Made by a program: the position numbers and the translations under genes
Shown here: piece by piece, positions 1-5,860 of the stretch
Position numbering within the stretch: position 1 is the stretch's first letter
Layout: every line of letters starts with the position of its first letter
The notes under the pieces: model-generated
The model's input: the letters and a program-made list of their open reading frames with translations, nothing else
What the model was told of the DNA's origin: nothing
Databases searched by the model: none
Source of the DNA: Acidobacteriota bacterium
GTDB taxonomy: Bacteria; Acidobacteriota; Terriglobia; UBA7540
Direction of reading: 5' to 3'
Assembly: GCA_003171295.1 (NCBI GenBank)
Contig: PMYF01000262.1
Location: 1 to 7,335 of the forward strand
DNA length: 7,335 bases

Positions 1-806
1 TCTACCTTACCGAAGAGTTGCTTTGCCTCGAACGTAAACGTTTTCTGGGGCGTGCCTTGGGGCAGGCTTACGATTTCGTCTTTCGCCAGCTCCGCGGAAT
101 CTTCATAACCGCGATTCTTGAAATATCCGCGCAGGAAGAAATTGTGCTTCAGCGCCTCCATGTTCTCCTGGAAATCGCTGACCCCCGCTTGCGCATGGGC
201 AACTGCATCATGGATTCCGTCCATCGTTTGGTTAAGCTCGAGATAGGCCGTCTTATCGTTGATCAACGCGCCGACAGTCCCGCGCCCCTGGTCGATCTTG
301 GCGCTGACCGAGCTTAAATTCGCGGTCACCTGCGTAACGTTTTGGATGGCTTGCTGGCTGCTATCCAGAAGGTCCTTGCTCTTCTTAATCAGGTCTGACA
401 TGGCGATCGGAGGGTGGCTGGCGATGGTATCACCGTCGTGCACGTTGGCCGCCCCGGCAGTTCCAAACGAGATCGCCATATACTCGTTGCCCAGCACGCC
501 CTCGGTTTCGATTGACGCGACGGAGTCTTGCTTGATGATGTCGTGCGTGCTGCTGTCGAGGTCCATCACCACCGTGATTTTGTCGCTCGGCCGGTGAGGC
601 AACTCGATACTATGCACGGTTCCGCGGTAAACACCACCCACCCGAACCCCGGCGCCCTCATCCAAGCCCACCACGTTGCTGAACTGCGCCTTTAACCGGT
701 ACGTGGGAGTAAATAAGTATTGCTTGTTACCGATGATAAAGGTTCCCACTGCCAGAATCGTCAGTGTCGTAACGATGAAAGCTCCCAACCGCGCTGCTCT
801 CGACAT
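1..806 (-). CDS. mlaD: MlaD-type MCE-domain lipid transport protein (3' end beyond window)
   Basis: Substrate-binding subunit of an MlaEFD-type phospholipid ABC transporter. Family members are anchored in the inner membrane and form a periplasmic MCE ring. The frame is open for 268 codons from ATG 806 to the left edge, so the C-terminus is missing. There is one N-terminal membrane segment (about residues 8-26, LGAFIVTTLTILAV...). An MCE domain follows at about 38-117, with VGLDEGAGVRVGGVYRGTV at 46-64 and the EGVLGNEYMAIS strand at 102-113. A helical, probably coiled-coil stretch (about 135-210) contains DQGRGTVGALIND, a motif common in long MCE proteins. After it comes NFFLRGYFKNRGYEDSAEL at 212-230, which I recall as recurring in acidobacterial MCE proteins. 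The start is set by AGGAG five bases upstream, overlapping the mlaF stop codon. Family assignment is firm; the exact lipid is not known. Confidence 0.93.
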   Translation of the reverse strand, partial: MSRAARLGAFIVTTLTILAVGTFIIGNKQYLFTPTYRLKAQFSNVVGLDEGAGVRVGGVYRGTVHSIELPHRPSDKITVVMDLDSSTHDIIKQDSVASIETEGVLGNEYMAISFGTAGAANVHDGDTIASHPPIAMSDLIKKSKDLLDSSQQAIQNVTQVTANLSSVSAKIDQGRGTVGALINDKTAYLELNQTMDGIHDAVAHAQAGVSDFQENMEALKHNFFLRGYFKNRGYEDSAELAKDEIVSLPQGTPQKTFTFEAKQLFGKV

Positions 807-810
807 ATGT

Positions 811-817
811 TCTCCTA
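811..817 (-). promoter_or_regulatory. mlaD ribosome binding site overlapping the mlaF stop codon
   Basis: On the minus strand TAGGAGA contains both the TAG stop of mlaF (817-815) and an AGGAG Shine-Dalgarno core (816-812), followed by a five-base spacer and ATG at 806. Ribosomes finishing mlaF are therefore placed on the mlaD start, which suggests translational coupling (inference) and fixes the mlaD start. Confidence 0.8.
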
Positions 818-1576
818 AGAGTCCCGCCGCATAAAATCTGAGACAAACTTGTCGTGACTCTTCTCCAGGTCCTCGAAGGTGCCTTCGATCACTATATTTC
901 CTTCGTGGAGCAGTGCCAGCCGGCCGGCGATGGTTTTGGCGCTTTGCAAATCGTGCGTGACCACGATGGATGTCATGGCATGTTCCTTTTGCAGCTTGAG
1001 AATCAGCTCATCAATCTCGCCGGAGGTAATAGGATCCAGTCCCGCGGTGGGTTCATCCAGCAGCAGGATGTCGGGGTCGAGAGCCAGCGCACGCGCCAGC
1101 CCCACTCGCTTCTGCATGCCGCCGGAAATATCGGAAGGCATCTTCTTGAGGTCGCCTTCCATGCCCACCCCCTTCAGCAATTCCTTGACTCGATCCCGCT
1201 GCTCGGACTCCGGCATTTTTGTATTGTGCTTCAGGGGAAAGGCCACATTCTCCTCCACCGTTAGCGAGTCGTAGAGTGCCGCCTGCTGGAACAAAAAACC
1301 CATCTTTTTCCTGATATCGTTGAGCTTGTCGAGATTGATTCCGCCAATCTCCTGCCCGTGAATATTCACCGAACCCCCGTCTGGCTTCTGCAGCCCGATG
1401 ATGATCTTCAACAAAACACTCTTGCCGGTACCACTGCGGCCGAGTACCGCCAGGGTTTCACCGCGGGCGACAGTCAGGTCAATCCCGTTCAAGACCACCT
1501 GGGTACCGAAGGACTTGTGCAGACCTCGCAGGACGACGGGCGGCTCGCCATTGCTTTTCTCAAGATTTTCTATCAC
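815..1576 (-). CDS. mlaF: MlaF-type ABC transporter ATPase
   Basis: Cytoplasmic ATPase that powers the MlaE permease, 253 residues, normal for the family. All nucleotide-binding motifs are intact: Walker A GRSGTGKS at 46-53, Q-loop FQQ around 96-98, signature SGGMQKR at 151-157, Walker B ILLLDEP at 170-176, D-loop GLDP at 179-182 and switch histidine in VTHD at 208. SGGMQKR instead of the usual LSGGQ is typical of the MlaF/Mkl branch, which supports lipid transport over a generic importer. The start is a GTG. The best Shine-Dalgarno candidate, AAAGGGG at 1597-1591, is 14 bases away, rather far, and the frame stays open upstream, so the first residues are uncertain; conserved sequence begins near residue 13. 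It lies 55 bases after mlaE and 8 before mlaD. Confidence 0.95.
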   Translation of the reverse strand: MIENLEKSNGEPPVVLRGLHKSFGTQVVLNGIDLTVARGETLAVLGRSGTGKSVLLKIIIGLQKPDGGSVNIHGQEIGGINLDKLNDIRKKMGFLFQQAALYDSLTVEENVAFPLKHNTKMPESEQRDRVKELLKGVGMEGDLKKMPSDISGGMQKRVGLARALALDPDILLLDEPTAGLDPITSGEIDELILKLQKEHAMTSIVVTHDLQSAKTIAGRLALLHEGNIVIEGTFEDLEKSHDKFVSDFMRRDS

Positions 1577-1631
1577 GATGCGGTTGCAGGCCCCTTTCAG
1601 TGCCCCGTTGCGAACTCTTAAGCGCTGGTCT

Positions 1632-2414
1632 TCATGGAAAGAACATGACGATCAGTTTCACCAGGACAACGTCGGCCAAGATTACAAACAGCGAAGATAA
1701 GACCACGGAACTCGTCGCCGTACGCCCCACGCCCTCCGTGCCTCCCTGCGTCCGCATTCCCTGAAAGCACGCCACCAGCCCGATAATCAGGCCGAACACA
1801 GCGGTCTTGAAGGTGGGCGGCAGAAAATCGTTGAAGCCGAAATGGCTGAAGCCATCGTGGATGAACTGATGGAAGGTAATCGGATCAGCCAGGGCATCGG
1901 CCACCCAAGCCATTACCACCCCGAAGAAATCGGCAGCGAGGGTGAGGAGTGGCAGCACCAGGATACAAGCCAGAATGCGGGTTGCGGCGAGCAGCTTATA
2001 GGGATTTACGGCTGATGCCTCAATGGCATCGATCTGCTCCGTAACCTTCATCGATCCCAACTCCGCGCCGATGCCGGCTCCCGCTCGGCCGCAGACGACC
2101 AAGCCGGTGATGACGGGACCGATCTCATGAATGATCGAGAATACGACGGCGGCGGGAAGCAATGACTTGGCGCCGAATCGAATCAGGCTATCGCGAGTTT
2201 CAAGGGAGAGGATGGCGCCGATGGCCGCGCCCGCCAAAGCCACGAGGGGAAACGATTTTGATCCTATCTCGTCGAGTTGCCGGACAAGCTCGCGCAATTC
2301 AAAAGGCGGTGTCAGGGCAGCCCGCAGAACTTGCCAAGAAAAACGGCCCAGTTCACCGAACCATTCGAAAAACCCGTTGATCAGAGCCGTGGTGGAACTC
2401 GCAGTGGAGGACAT
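1632..2414 (-). CDS. mlaE: MlaE-type lipid ABC transporter permease
   Basis: Integral inner-membrane permease of the MlaEFD complex, 260 residues from ATG 2414, matching the usual family length. It has the MlaE/TTG2B pattern: an amphipathic N-terminal region, hydrophobic segments near 55-70, 86-108, 141-172 and 204-217, and a C-terminal segment near 237-259. The conserved cytoplasmic coupling region reads GRAGAGIGAELGSMKVTEQI at 109-128, continuing DAIEASAVNPYKLLAATR. A second family signature, GGTEGVGRTATSSVV, lies near 224-238. A TTG nine codons upstream (2441) is an alternative start in the same frame. I prefer ATG 2414 because of the family length and because the extra residues look unconserved, although neither start has a strong Shine-Dalgarno sequence. 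mlaF and mlaD follow on the same strand. Confidence 0.95.
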   Translation of the reverse strand: MSSTASSTTALINGFFEWFGELGRFSWQVLRAALTPPFELRELVRQLDEIGSKSFPLVALAGAAIGAILSLETRDSLIRFGAKSLLPAAVVFSIIHEIGPVITGLVVCGRAGAGIGAELGSMKVTEQIDAIEASAVNPYKLLAATRILACILVLPLLTLAADFFGVVMAWVADALADPITFHQFIHDGFSHFGFNDFLPPTFKTAVFGLIIGLVACFQGMRTQGGTEGVGRTATSSVVLSSLFVILADVVLVKLIVMFFP

Positions 2415-2507
2415 GGGTACAACCTGCAACCTCAGAAGCAAGCCCTATTTCGGACCTTGTTCCCCCGTCGGCAGCAACGTTCATCAATTCCGGAGCGCGC
2501 TGATCGG

Positions 2508-2543
2508 GCCGCAAAGCGGGAACCTTCCGCTGCGGCTCAGCGG
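2508..2543. other. Two mutually exclusive GC-rich stems before mlaE
   Basis: The 161-base gap between the HEAT gene and mlaE holds two competing hairpins. Stem A pairs GCCGCA (2508-2513) with TGCGGC (2531-2536) and GCGG (2516-2519) with CCGC (2527-2530), giving ten base pairs with a two-base bulge and a seven-base loop. Stem B pairs CCGCTG (2527-2532) with CAGCGG (2538-2543) around a five-base loop. They share 2527-2536, so only one can form. No T-run follows either, so a terminator role is not shown. I saw no convincing promoter in this gap. Confidence 0.45.
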
Positions 2544-2575
2544 TGAATGGTTTGGATAGGGGCCATAGTACGCGG

Positions 2576-3421
2576 TTAATGAGTCCTGTCGCCTCGCTTC
2601 GCCGGCAGCATCTCCTTTTCGTGCTGCAATCGGATATAGGCCGCGGCGGCGCGTACCCGCACCGCATCCTTATTGTCGCCCAGCAGGGGGATCAACTTCT
2701 CCTGGAATTCTGGGAAGGGATGCATCGCAACCAGGTGGACGGCCGCAGCGCGCACTGACCATTCCTTGTCCGACAATGCTGATCCCACCGCATCAGCCAG
2801 GGCTGGATCACGCGAGCTTCCGAGGAGCAACAAAGTGGCGGCCCGGGCCGAAGAATCGGGGGCCGACAGGATACCTTGTGCCGAAGATAATCCGAACCCA
2901 AGCCCCGGCACGGGAGCGAAACCTGCTGCCCCGATGGCGATGGTGGTAAAAAGCTTGGTAGGAGTGTGCAACATGCGCAAGGCGCTCCGTTTCTCTTTGC
3001 TGAGATAGCTAGAGGACGCTTTGGACTCTCCGCTAACCACGGCGAGAAGAAACTGCACTCCATCAGGGTCGTGGAGTTGGTAAAGCACCTTGGCCGCGGC
3101 GAAGTCGACTTCGGGAACGGGATCCTGCAGAGCTTTCTTCAAAAGAGGAAGGGTCCGGTTGTCCTTGAAGTCACCCAGGGTGATAACCACCGCAATCCGG
3201 ACCGAAACGTCGTGGTCATCGAGCATCGGGACAAGAGACTGAAGGGCATTATCTTTCACTCCCACCAGGCTCAGGGCCTCCGCCGCGCCCTTTCGACCGT
3301 CCGGGTTCCTGTCATGGGCGGCGTCGTTCAGCATGCTCCGGCACCTTTGGACGGTATCGGCGGGTTTAGTCTGCCCAAACGCCAGTGTCGCGCTCAGCAT
3401 CATCAGTATCCAGATTCGCAC
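2576..3421 (-). CDS. Secreted HEAT-repeat protein of unknown function
   Basis: 281 residues. The N-terminus (MRIWILMMLSATLAFGQ) looks like a Sec signal peptide with cleavage near residue 16-18, so a periplasmic location is likely. Helical HEAT-like repeats are visible at about 41-55, 57-86 and 88-117 (DDHDVSVRIAVVITLGDFKD, DPVPEVDFAAAKVLYQLHDP) and again at 191-217 and 219-275 (SDKEWSVRAAAVHLVAM, KDAVRVRAAAAYIRLQ). A hydrophobic Gly/Pro-rich insert at about 157-185 (IAIGAAGFAPVPGLGFGL) splits the two groups. HEAT repeats are protein-binding scaffolds and no catalytic motif is visible. The GTG start has AAGGAG nine bases upstream (3436-3431). It sits between the PRC gene and mlaE on the same strand, so a link to envelope lipid transport is plausible but unproven. 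Confidence 0.82.
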   Translation of the reverse strand: MRIWILMMLSATLAFGQTKPADTVQRCRSMLNDAAHDRNPDGRKGAAEALSLVGVKDNALQSLVPMLDDHDVSVRIAVVITLGDFKDNRTLPLLKKALQDPVPEVDFAAAKVLYQLHDPDGVQFLLAVVSGESKASSSYLSKEKRSALRMLHTPTKLFTTIAIGAAGFAPVPGLGFGLSSAQGILSAPDSSARAATLLLLGSSRDPALADAVGSALSDKEWSVRAAAVHLVAMHPFPEFQEKLIPLLGDNKDAVRVRAAAAYIRLQHEKEMLPAKRGDRTH

Positions 3422-3445
3422 GATGGTGGACTCCTTTCAAACTGA

Positions 3446-3475
3446 CCGGTGCTGACGCGAGAACGTATCAGCCGG
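3446..3475. other. Hairpin between PRC-barrel and HEAT genes
   Basis: CCGG (3446-3449) pairs with CCGG (3472-3475) and CTGA (3452-3455) with TCAG (3468-3471), an eight-pair stem with a two-base bulge and a twelve-base loop. It begins just after the PRC stop codon on the minus strand. There is no T-run, so it may be a weak terminator, an mRNA-end stabiliser or chance. Confidence 0.35.
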
Positions 3476-3477
3476 CA

Positions 3478-3852
3478 TTAAGCCCAGTAGGGTTTATAGC
3501 CGTAGTACCCGTAAAGCGTGGACCCCAAAGCAAGGTCTGCCATGTCTGGCCAGTTATTCTTGTCAAATCCCGGTGCCTTTTCTAAGAGCTCCTTGTCTGC
3601 ATTCAGAACAAGCCTCTTTTGGGTCGTGTCGACGGTGAAAGCCTGCCAGGGAATCGCAAACAGTTTGTCACCCATACCAAGAAAACCGCCGAAAGACAAT
3701 ACGACGTAGGCGACTCGCCCACGGTCCAAGTCGATCATGATCTCCTCGATCTTGCCCAAGTCTTCACCTTGGTAGTTCACCACTTTGTCACCCTTCAGGG
3801 TACTCCCCGTGAGAACAACCCCTAAAGTCTTTTCCGGTTGTGCTGGCGTCAT
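3478..3852 (-). CDS. PRC-barrel domain protein
   Basis: 124 residues, cytoplasmic by sequence (no signal peptide or membrane helix). A single PRC-barrel fold spans about 15-95: GSTLKGDKVVNYQGEDLGKI at 16-35, then EEIMIDLDRGRVAYVVLSFG at 36-55 and KLFAIPWQAFTVD at 63-75, the hallmark beta strands of the family. The tail is rich in Tyr/Gly (LYGYYGYKPYW). PRC-barrel domains occur in RimM, photosynthetic reaction centre H subunits and many stand-alone stress or envelope-associated proteins; this is the stand-alone type and its partner is unknown. The start is ATG 3852 with AAGGAG seven bases upstream (3865-3860). The frame stays open about 140 codons further upstream, but that part has no family features. 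It is divergent from the BON lipoprotein and 56 bases before the HEAT gene. Confidence 0.88.
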   Translation of the reverse strand: MTPAQPEKTLGVVLTGSTLKGDKVVNYQGEDLGKIEEIMIDLDRGRVAYVVLSFGGFLGMGDKLFAIPWQAFTVDTTQKRLVLNADKELLEKAPGFDKNNWPDMADLALGSTLYGYYGYKPYWA

Positions 3853-4348
3853 GATAATTCTCCTTCTCATTTTAGGGTGGGGCTGGGAGCAGCGGATGAT
3901 CGCCAACGTATAACCCAAGCAGGCTCGTGTTGGCTCGCCTCTACACCCCGTCACCTCGTGCAGGATATTCCTCCCCCCGAAATGTTCTGTCTGTTCATAA
4001 TCGACCAATGACCTGAGCAAACTTGCACACTGCGACGCCCGAACAGGAGTAGACGGTAGGCATACTCCCTGGTGAAACCGGCCGCGCCAGCGAGCTTCCA
4101 GCTCCATGATGGGGAATGAGCAATTTTGACCAATCGGGTGAGCCGTTCTGAACTGACACTGAATTGAGCCATAGGGTAAAAGAAGAGTGCTTGGGGCATC
4201 TGGTGGGGGGCGGAAGTTACCGGGCGCTCCCTTGAGGGCACGGCGCAGAACCGAGAGTGAGAACGCAAACATTCCAGGGAAAAACGCAGCGGCGTTGGGG
4301 ATATGCCGCGATTACTCCAGCGTGGAAAACGCTGAACAAAGGAGAAAC
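3853..4348. other. Divergent intergenic region, PRC-barrel / BON lipoprotein
   Basis: These 496 bases separate two divergent genes and must hold promoters for both. I cannot assign them firmly. On the plus strand TTGACC (4126-4131) is a fair -35, but the hexamer 17 bases on, TGAACT, matches the -10 consensus only half. Toward the PRC gene the best -10-like string is TATACG, with no good -35. The open frames here, minus strand 3853-4272 and its overlaps, have random-looking composition with many Cys and Arg residues, and I do not call them genes. A hairpin near the right end is listed separately. Confidence 0.5.
4318..4334 (+). other. Leader hairpin ahead of the BON lipoprotein gene
   Basis: CAGCGT (4318-4323) and ACGCTG (4329-4334) form a perfect six-pair stem with a five-base GGAAA loop, ending five bases before the AGGAG Shine-Dalgarno core. 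A weaker GCGGC/GCCGC pair (4289-4293 and 4305-4309) lies just upstream. The position suggests an effect on translation or mRNA stability; this is inference. Confidence 0.4.
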
Positions 4349-4903
4349 ATGAAAACGCTTAAACTATGCTTAACCATGCTCATGCTGCTCGCAGTTGGGA
4401 GCCTGGTGGGCTGCTCAGGAACACCCACGAAGTCGCCTGATGTTTCTGACAGCATCCGCAAATCGCTCGATCAAGCCGGCCTCAAAGATGTCTCTGTAAC
4501 ACAGGACCGCGACAAGGGTGTCGTGACCCTGAGCGGGAACGTCGCGGCAGACGCTGACAAGGCGCAAGCTGAATCCATTGCGAAGTCGCTCGCAACTGGG
4601 CAGGTTGTCGCGAACCAGATTGCGGTGGTTCCTCCTGGCGCCGAAGGTGCCGCGAAGACCATAAACTCGGATCTGGACGCGGGCATCGAGAAGAATTTGG
4701 ATGCTGCCCTCATCCAGAACAAGCTCCACAAGGGCGTCAAATACGACGTCAAGAGTGGCGTCGTGACGTTAACCGGCGAGGTCAGTTCTCAATCCAAACG
4801 GGCGGAGGTTGAGAAAGTGGCGTCAACCGTTCCAAACGTGCAGCAGGTAGTGAACGAGCTGCAAGTAAAAGATCAAAAGGCCAGCACCACGCCCACGCAG
4901 TAA
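4349..4903 (+). CDS. Lipoprotein with two BON domains (OsmY-like)
   Basis: 184 residues. The N-terminus is a lipoprotein signal: positive charge (MKTLK), a hydrophobic core and lipobox LVGC at 19-22, with Cys22 as the lipidated residue, followed by Ser rather than Asp, which by Gram-negative sorting rules favours the outer membrane. Two BON domains follow at about 31-94 and 110-174, each with the hallmark glycine strand: GVVTLSGNV at 57-65 and GVVTLTGEV at 137-145. A short linker and a polar tail (KASTTPTQ) complete it. BON domains bind phospholipid surfaces in OsmY and DolP-type proteins, so a role in envelope integrity or osmotic stress is likely; the exact job is unknown. The start has AAAGGAG four bases upstream. 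It heads a plus-strand group with two tiny membrane proteins. Confidence 0.92.
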   Translation: MKTLKLCLTMLMLLAVGSLVGCSGTPTKSPDVSDSIRKSLDQAGLKDVSVTQDRDKGVVTLSGNVAADADKAQAESIAKSLATGQVVANQIAVVPPGAEGAAKTINSDLDAGIEKNLDAALIQNKLHKGVKYDVKSGVVTLTGEVSSQSKRAEVEKVASTVPNVQQVVNELQVKDQKASTTPTQ

Positions 4904-4966
4904 GAGCCGGAAATGCGCGCTGGGGCGCATGGCCATGCGACTCTGTTTTGTCGAGGAGGAGATGCT

Positions 4967-5140
4967 ATGTCGTTTGGAATTTACTCCATTGGATTCGTGC
5001 TCGTGATTGGCGGGCTGATTTACGGCGCCCATTTGATGCATGTCCCAGCACACTGGATTGTCGTTGGTGCGATCGTGCTGTTGGGCCTAGGGGTTCTGAC
5101 GGGCGTAAAAGCAACGCGCCAAAAGGATCCGGCAGGATAG
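4967..5140 (+). CDS. Small two-helix membrane protein
   Basis: 57 residues, unnamed family. Two membrane helices are visible, about 5-21 (IYSIGFVLVIGGLIYGA) and 30-47 (WIVVGAIVLLGLGVLTGV), joined by a short His-rich turn (HLMHVPAH), with a charged C-terminus (KATRQKDPAG). The helices make this an inner-membrane protein; short His/Pro turns like this are common in small bacterial envelope proteins, and nothing indicates catalysis. The start is well supported by GAGGAGG (4953-4959) with a seven-base spacer. An in-frame ATG at 4913 would add residues of no membrane character and is less likely. It lies 63 bases after the BON gene with no obvious terminator between, so co-transcription is likely. 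Confidence 0.8.
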   Translation: MSFGIYSIGFVLVIGGLIYGAHLMHVPAHWIVVGAIVLLGLGVLTGVKATRQKDPAG

Positions 5141-5210
5141 CGGGAGTTGTGCCTACGTTTTTCGGGCAGCTCCCGATAGTACCGCGGGCTATAGATATGG
5201 GTGGCCCGCG
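5141..5210 (+). other. Two hairpins between the small membrane protein genes
   Basis: Directly after the stop codon at 5140, CGGGAG (5141-5146) pairs with CTCCCG (5170-5175), extended by a few more pairs including two G-T. A second stem follows, with CGCGGGC (5183-5189) perfectly matching GCCCGCG (5204-5210) around a fourteen-base loop. Neither is followed by a T-run. They could partly terminate or protect the upstream transcript. The remaining bases to 5363 show nothing else I can support. Confidence 0.45.
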
Positions 5211-5363
5211 ATGGGCGTCCGAGATTGTTCTCACTAAAGCCACTTGCCCGGAGCCAGGGTGGAGCGTGGCATGTTCAAACGGTCAGGTGTCCATTATCGG
5301 TTGGCCGCGAAGTCAAAGCGGAAATTCTGGTCGAAGCATTTCACTAGCTGAGAGGAGATTCCC

Positions 5364-5531
5364 ATGGGACTGATTTTGCTAATTGTCGTTCTGCTACTCT
5401 TGTTCGGCGGAGGCGGAGGGTATTACGGATATCAGAGATGGGGTACGGGTGGAGGCGTCGGGATCTTCGGCCTGGTCCTGATCATCCTGGTACTCCTATA
5501 CCTGTTCGGCGGATTGCGATTGCCAAATTGA
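5364..5531 (+). CDS. DUF3309-like small hydrophobic protein
   Basis: 55 residues. Two leucine/isoleucine-rich stretches (about 2-14 and 34-48) flank a central Gly/Tyr/Trp segment (GGGGGYYGYQRWGTGGGVG, 15-33). This layout, a hydrophobic start, a short aromatic-glycine middle containing W-G and a GLVLIILVLLYL end, resembles DUF3309 proteins, whose function is unknown. It is probably membrane-embedded. The start codon has AGGAG (5353-5357) with a six-base spacer. It lies 223 bases after the 57-residue gene on the same strand, so it may be in the same transcript or have its own promoter. Shortness leaves some doubt about the family, little about its being a gene. Confidence 0.72.
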   Translation: MGLILLIVVLLLLFGGGGGYYGYQRWGTGGGVGIFGLVLIILVLLYLFGGLRLPN

Positions 5532-5543
5532 GGATTCCTCCGT

Positions 5544-5573
5544 CGATCGCCGTCCTTGTCGCCGGTGCGATCG
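5544..5573 (+). terminator. Possible terminator hairpin after the plus-strand block
   Basis: Twelve bases after the stop of the DUF3309-like gene, CGATCGC (5544-5550) and GCGATCG (5567-5573) form a perfect seven-pair stem with CG pairs possible inside it. The location at the end of the block fits a terminator, but no T-run follows, so the call is tentative. Confidence 0.35.
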
Positions 5574-5652
5574 GGCGGCCAGGAAGAGCGCAAAGATAAC
5601 GATGCCGCAAGAGTCTGTGTGAAAACACGGAAGCGCGATGGTTTTCGTAGGG

Positions 5653-5810
5653 GGGCTTCACAGGCTGCGGGAAAACCCGTCGGGACTGTCGTTCTGGGGA
5701 GCCGCAGGCGACGAAGAATCTCGCAATGCCATGAAAATGGCCAGAGCGAGATTTTTTGCTTCGTCCAGAATGACAGCCAGGGAAGTGTTTTTCCGCAGCC
5801 TGTTCAGCCC
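5653..5810. repeat. Palindromic repeat element, copy 1 (complete)
   Basis: A 158-base nested palindrome between convergent genes, in the 329-base gap 5532-5860. Outer arms 5653-5676 and 5787-5810 match at 21 of 24 positions (core CAGGCTGCGG / CCGCAGCCTG exact). Inner arms are CTGTCGTTCTGG (5686-5697) against CCAGAATGACAG (5765-5776), one mismatch, and GACGAAG...AATCTCGC (5710-5724) against 5746-5765. The apex is a perfect GCCAT/ATGGC stem capped by GAAA (5728-5741). No transposase is present and the spaces between are not coding, so this is a non-autonomous REP- or MITE-like element. It may also act as a bidirectional transcription stop. The bases outside it in this gap hold only the hairpin at 5544-5573. 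Confidence 0.85.
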
Positions 5811-5860
5811 GGCTCGCCGCGGCGGACTCAGCATGACAAATACCCTTTTTCAGTAGTCTG

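Noticed and set aside
854..1274. Plus-strand open frames of 131 and 136 codons
   Set aside because: They lie entirely opposite the mlaF gene, whose motifs are all intact; their products look like antisense translation.
4126..4154. Possible sigma-70 promoter TTGACC-17-TGAACT before the BON gene
   Set aside because: Only half of the -10 hexamer matches, and it lies almost 200 bases from the start codon; too weak to annotate.
4226..4239. CCCTTGAGGG palindrome as a protein operator
   Set aside because: Short, single, with no matching second site, so chance is as likely.
3853..4272. Long in-frame extension upstream of the PRC-barrel gene (about 140 more codons), and an overlapping 105-codon frame
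   Set aside because: The extension has no recognisable domain, is unusually rich in Cys and Arg, and a strong AAGGAG sits just before the internal ATG at 3852, where the PRC family sequence begins.
4948..5373. Plus-strand open frame of 141 codons spanning the small membrane protein gene and the gap after it
   Set aside because: It is out of frame with the 57-residue gene, has a Trp/Arg/Cys-rich random composition and runs through the hairpins.
5832..5860. Possible terminator for hemL near its stop
   Set aside because: The only self-complementary string, CAGACTACTG, gives a three-pair stem and is not followed by T residues on the hemL strand.
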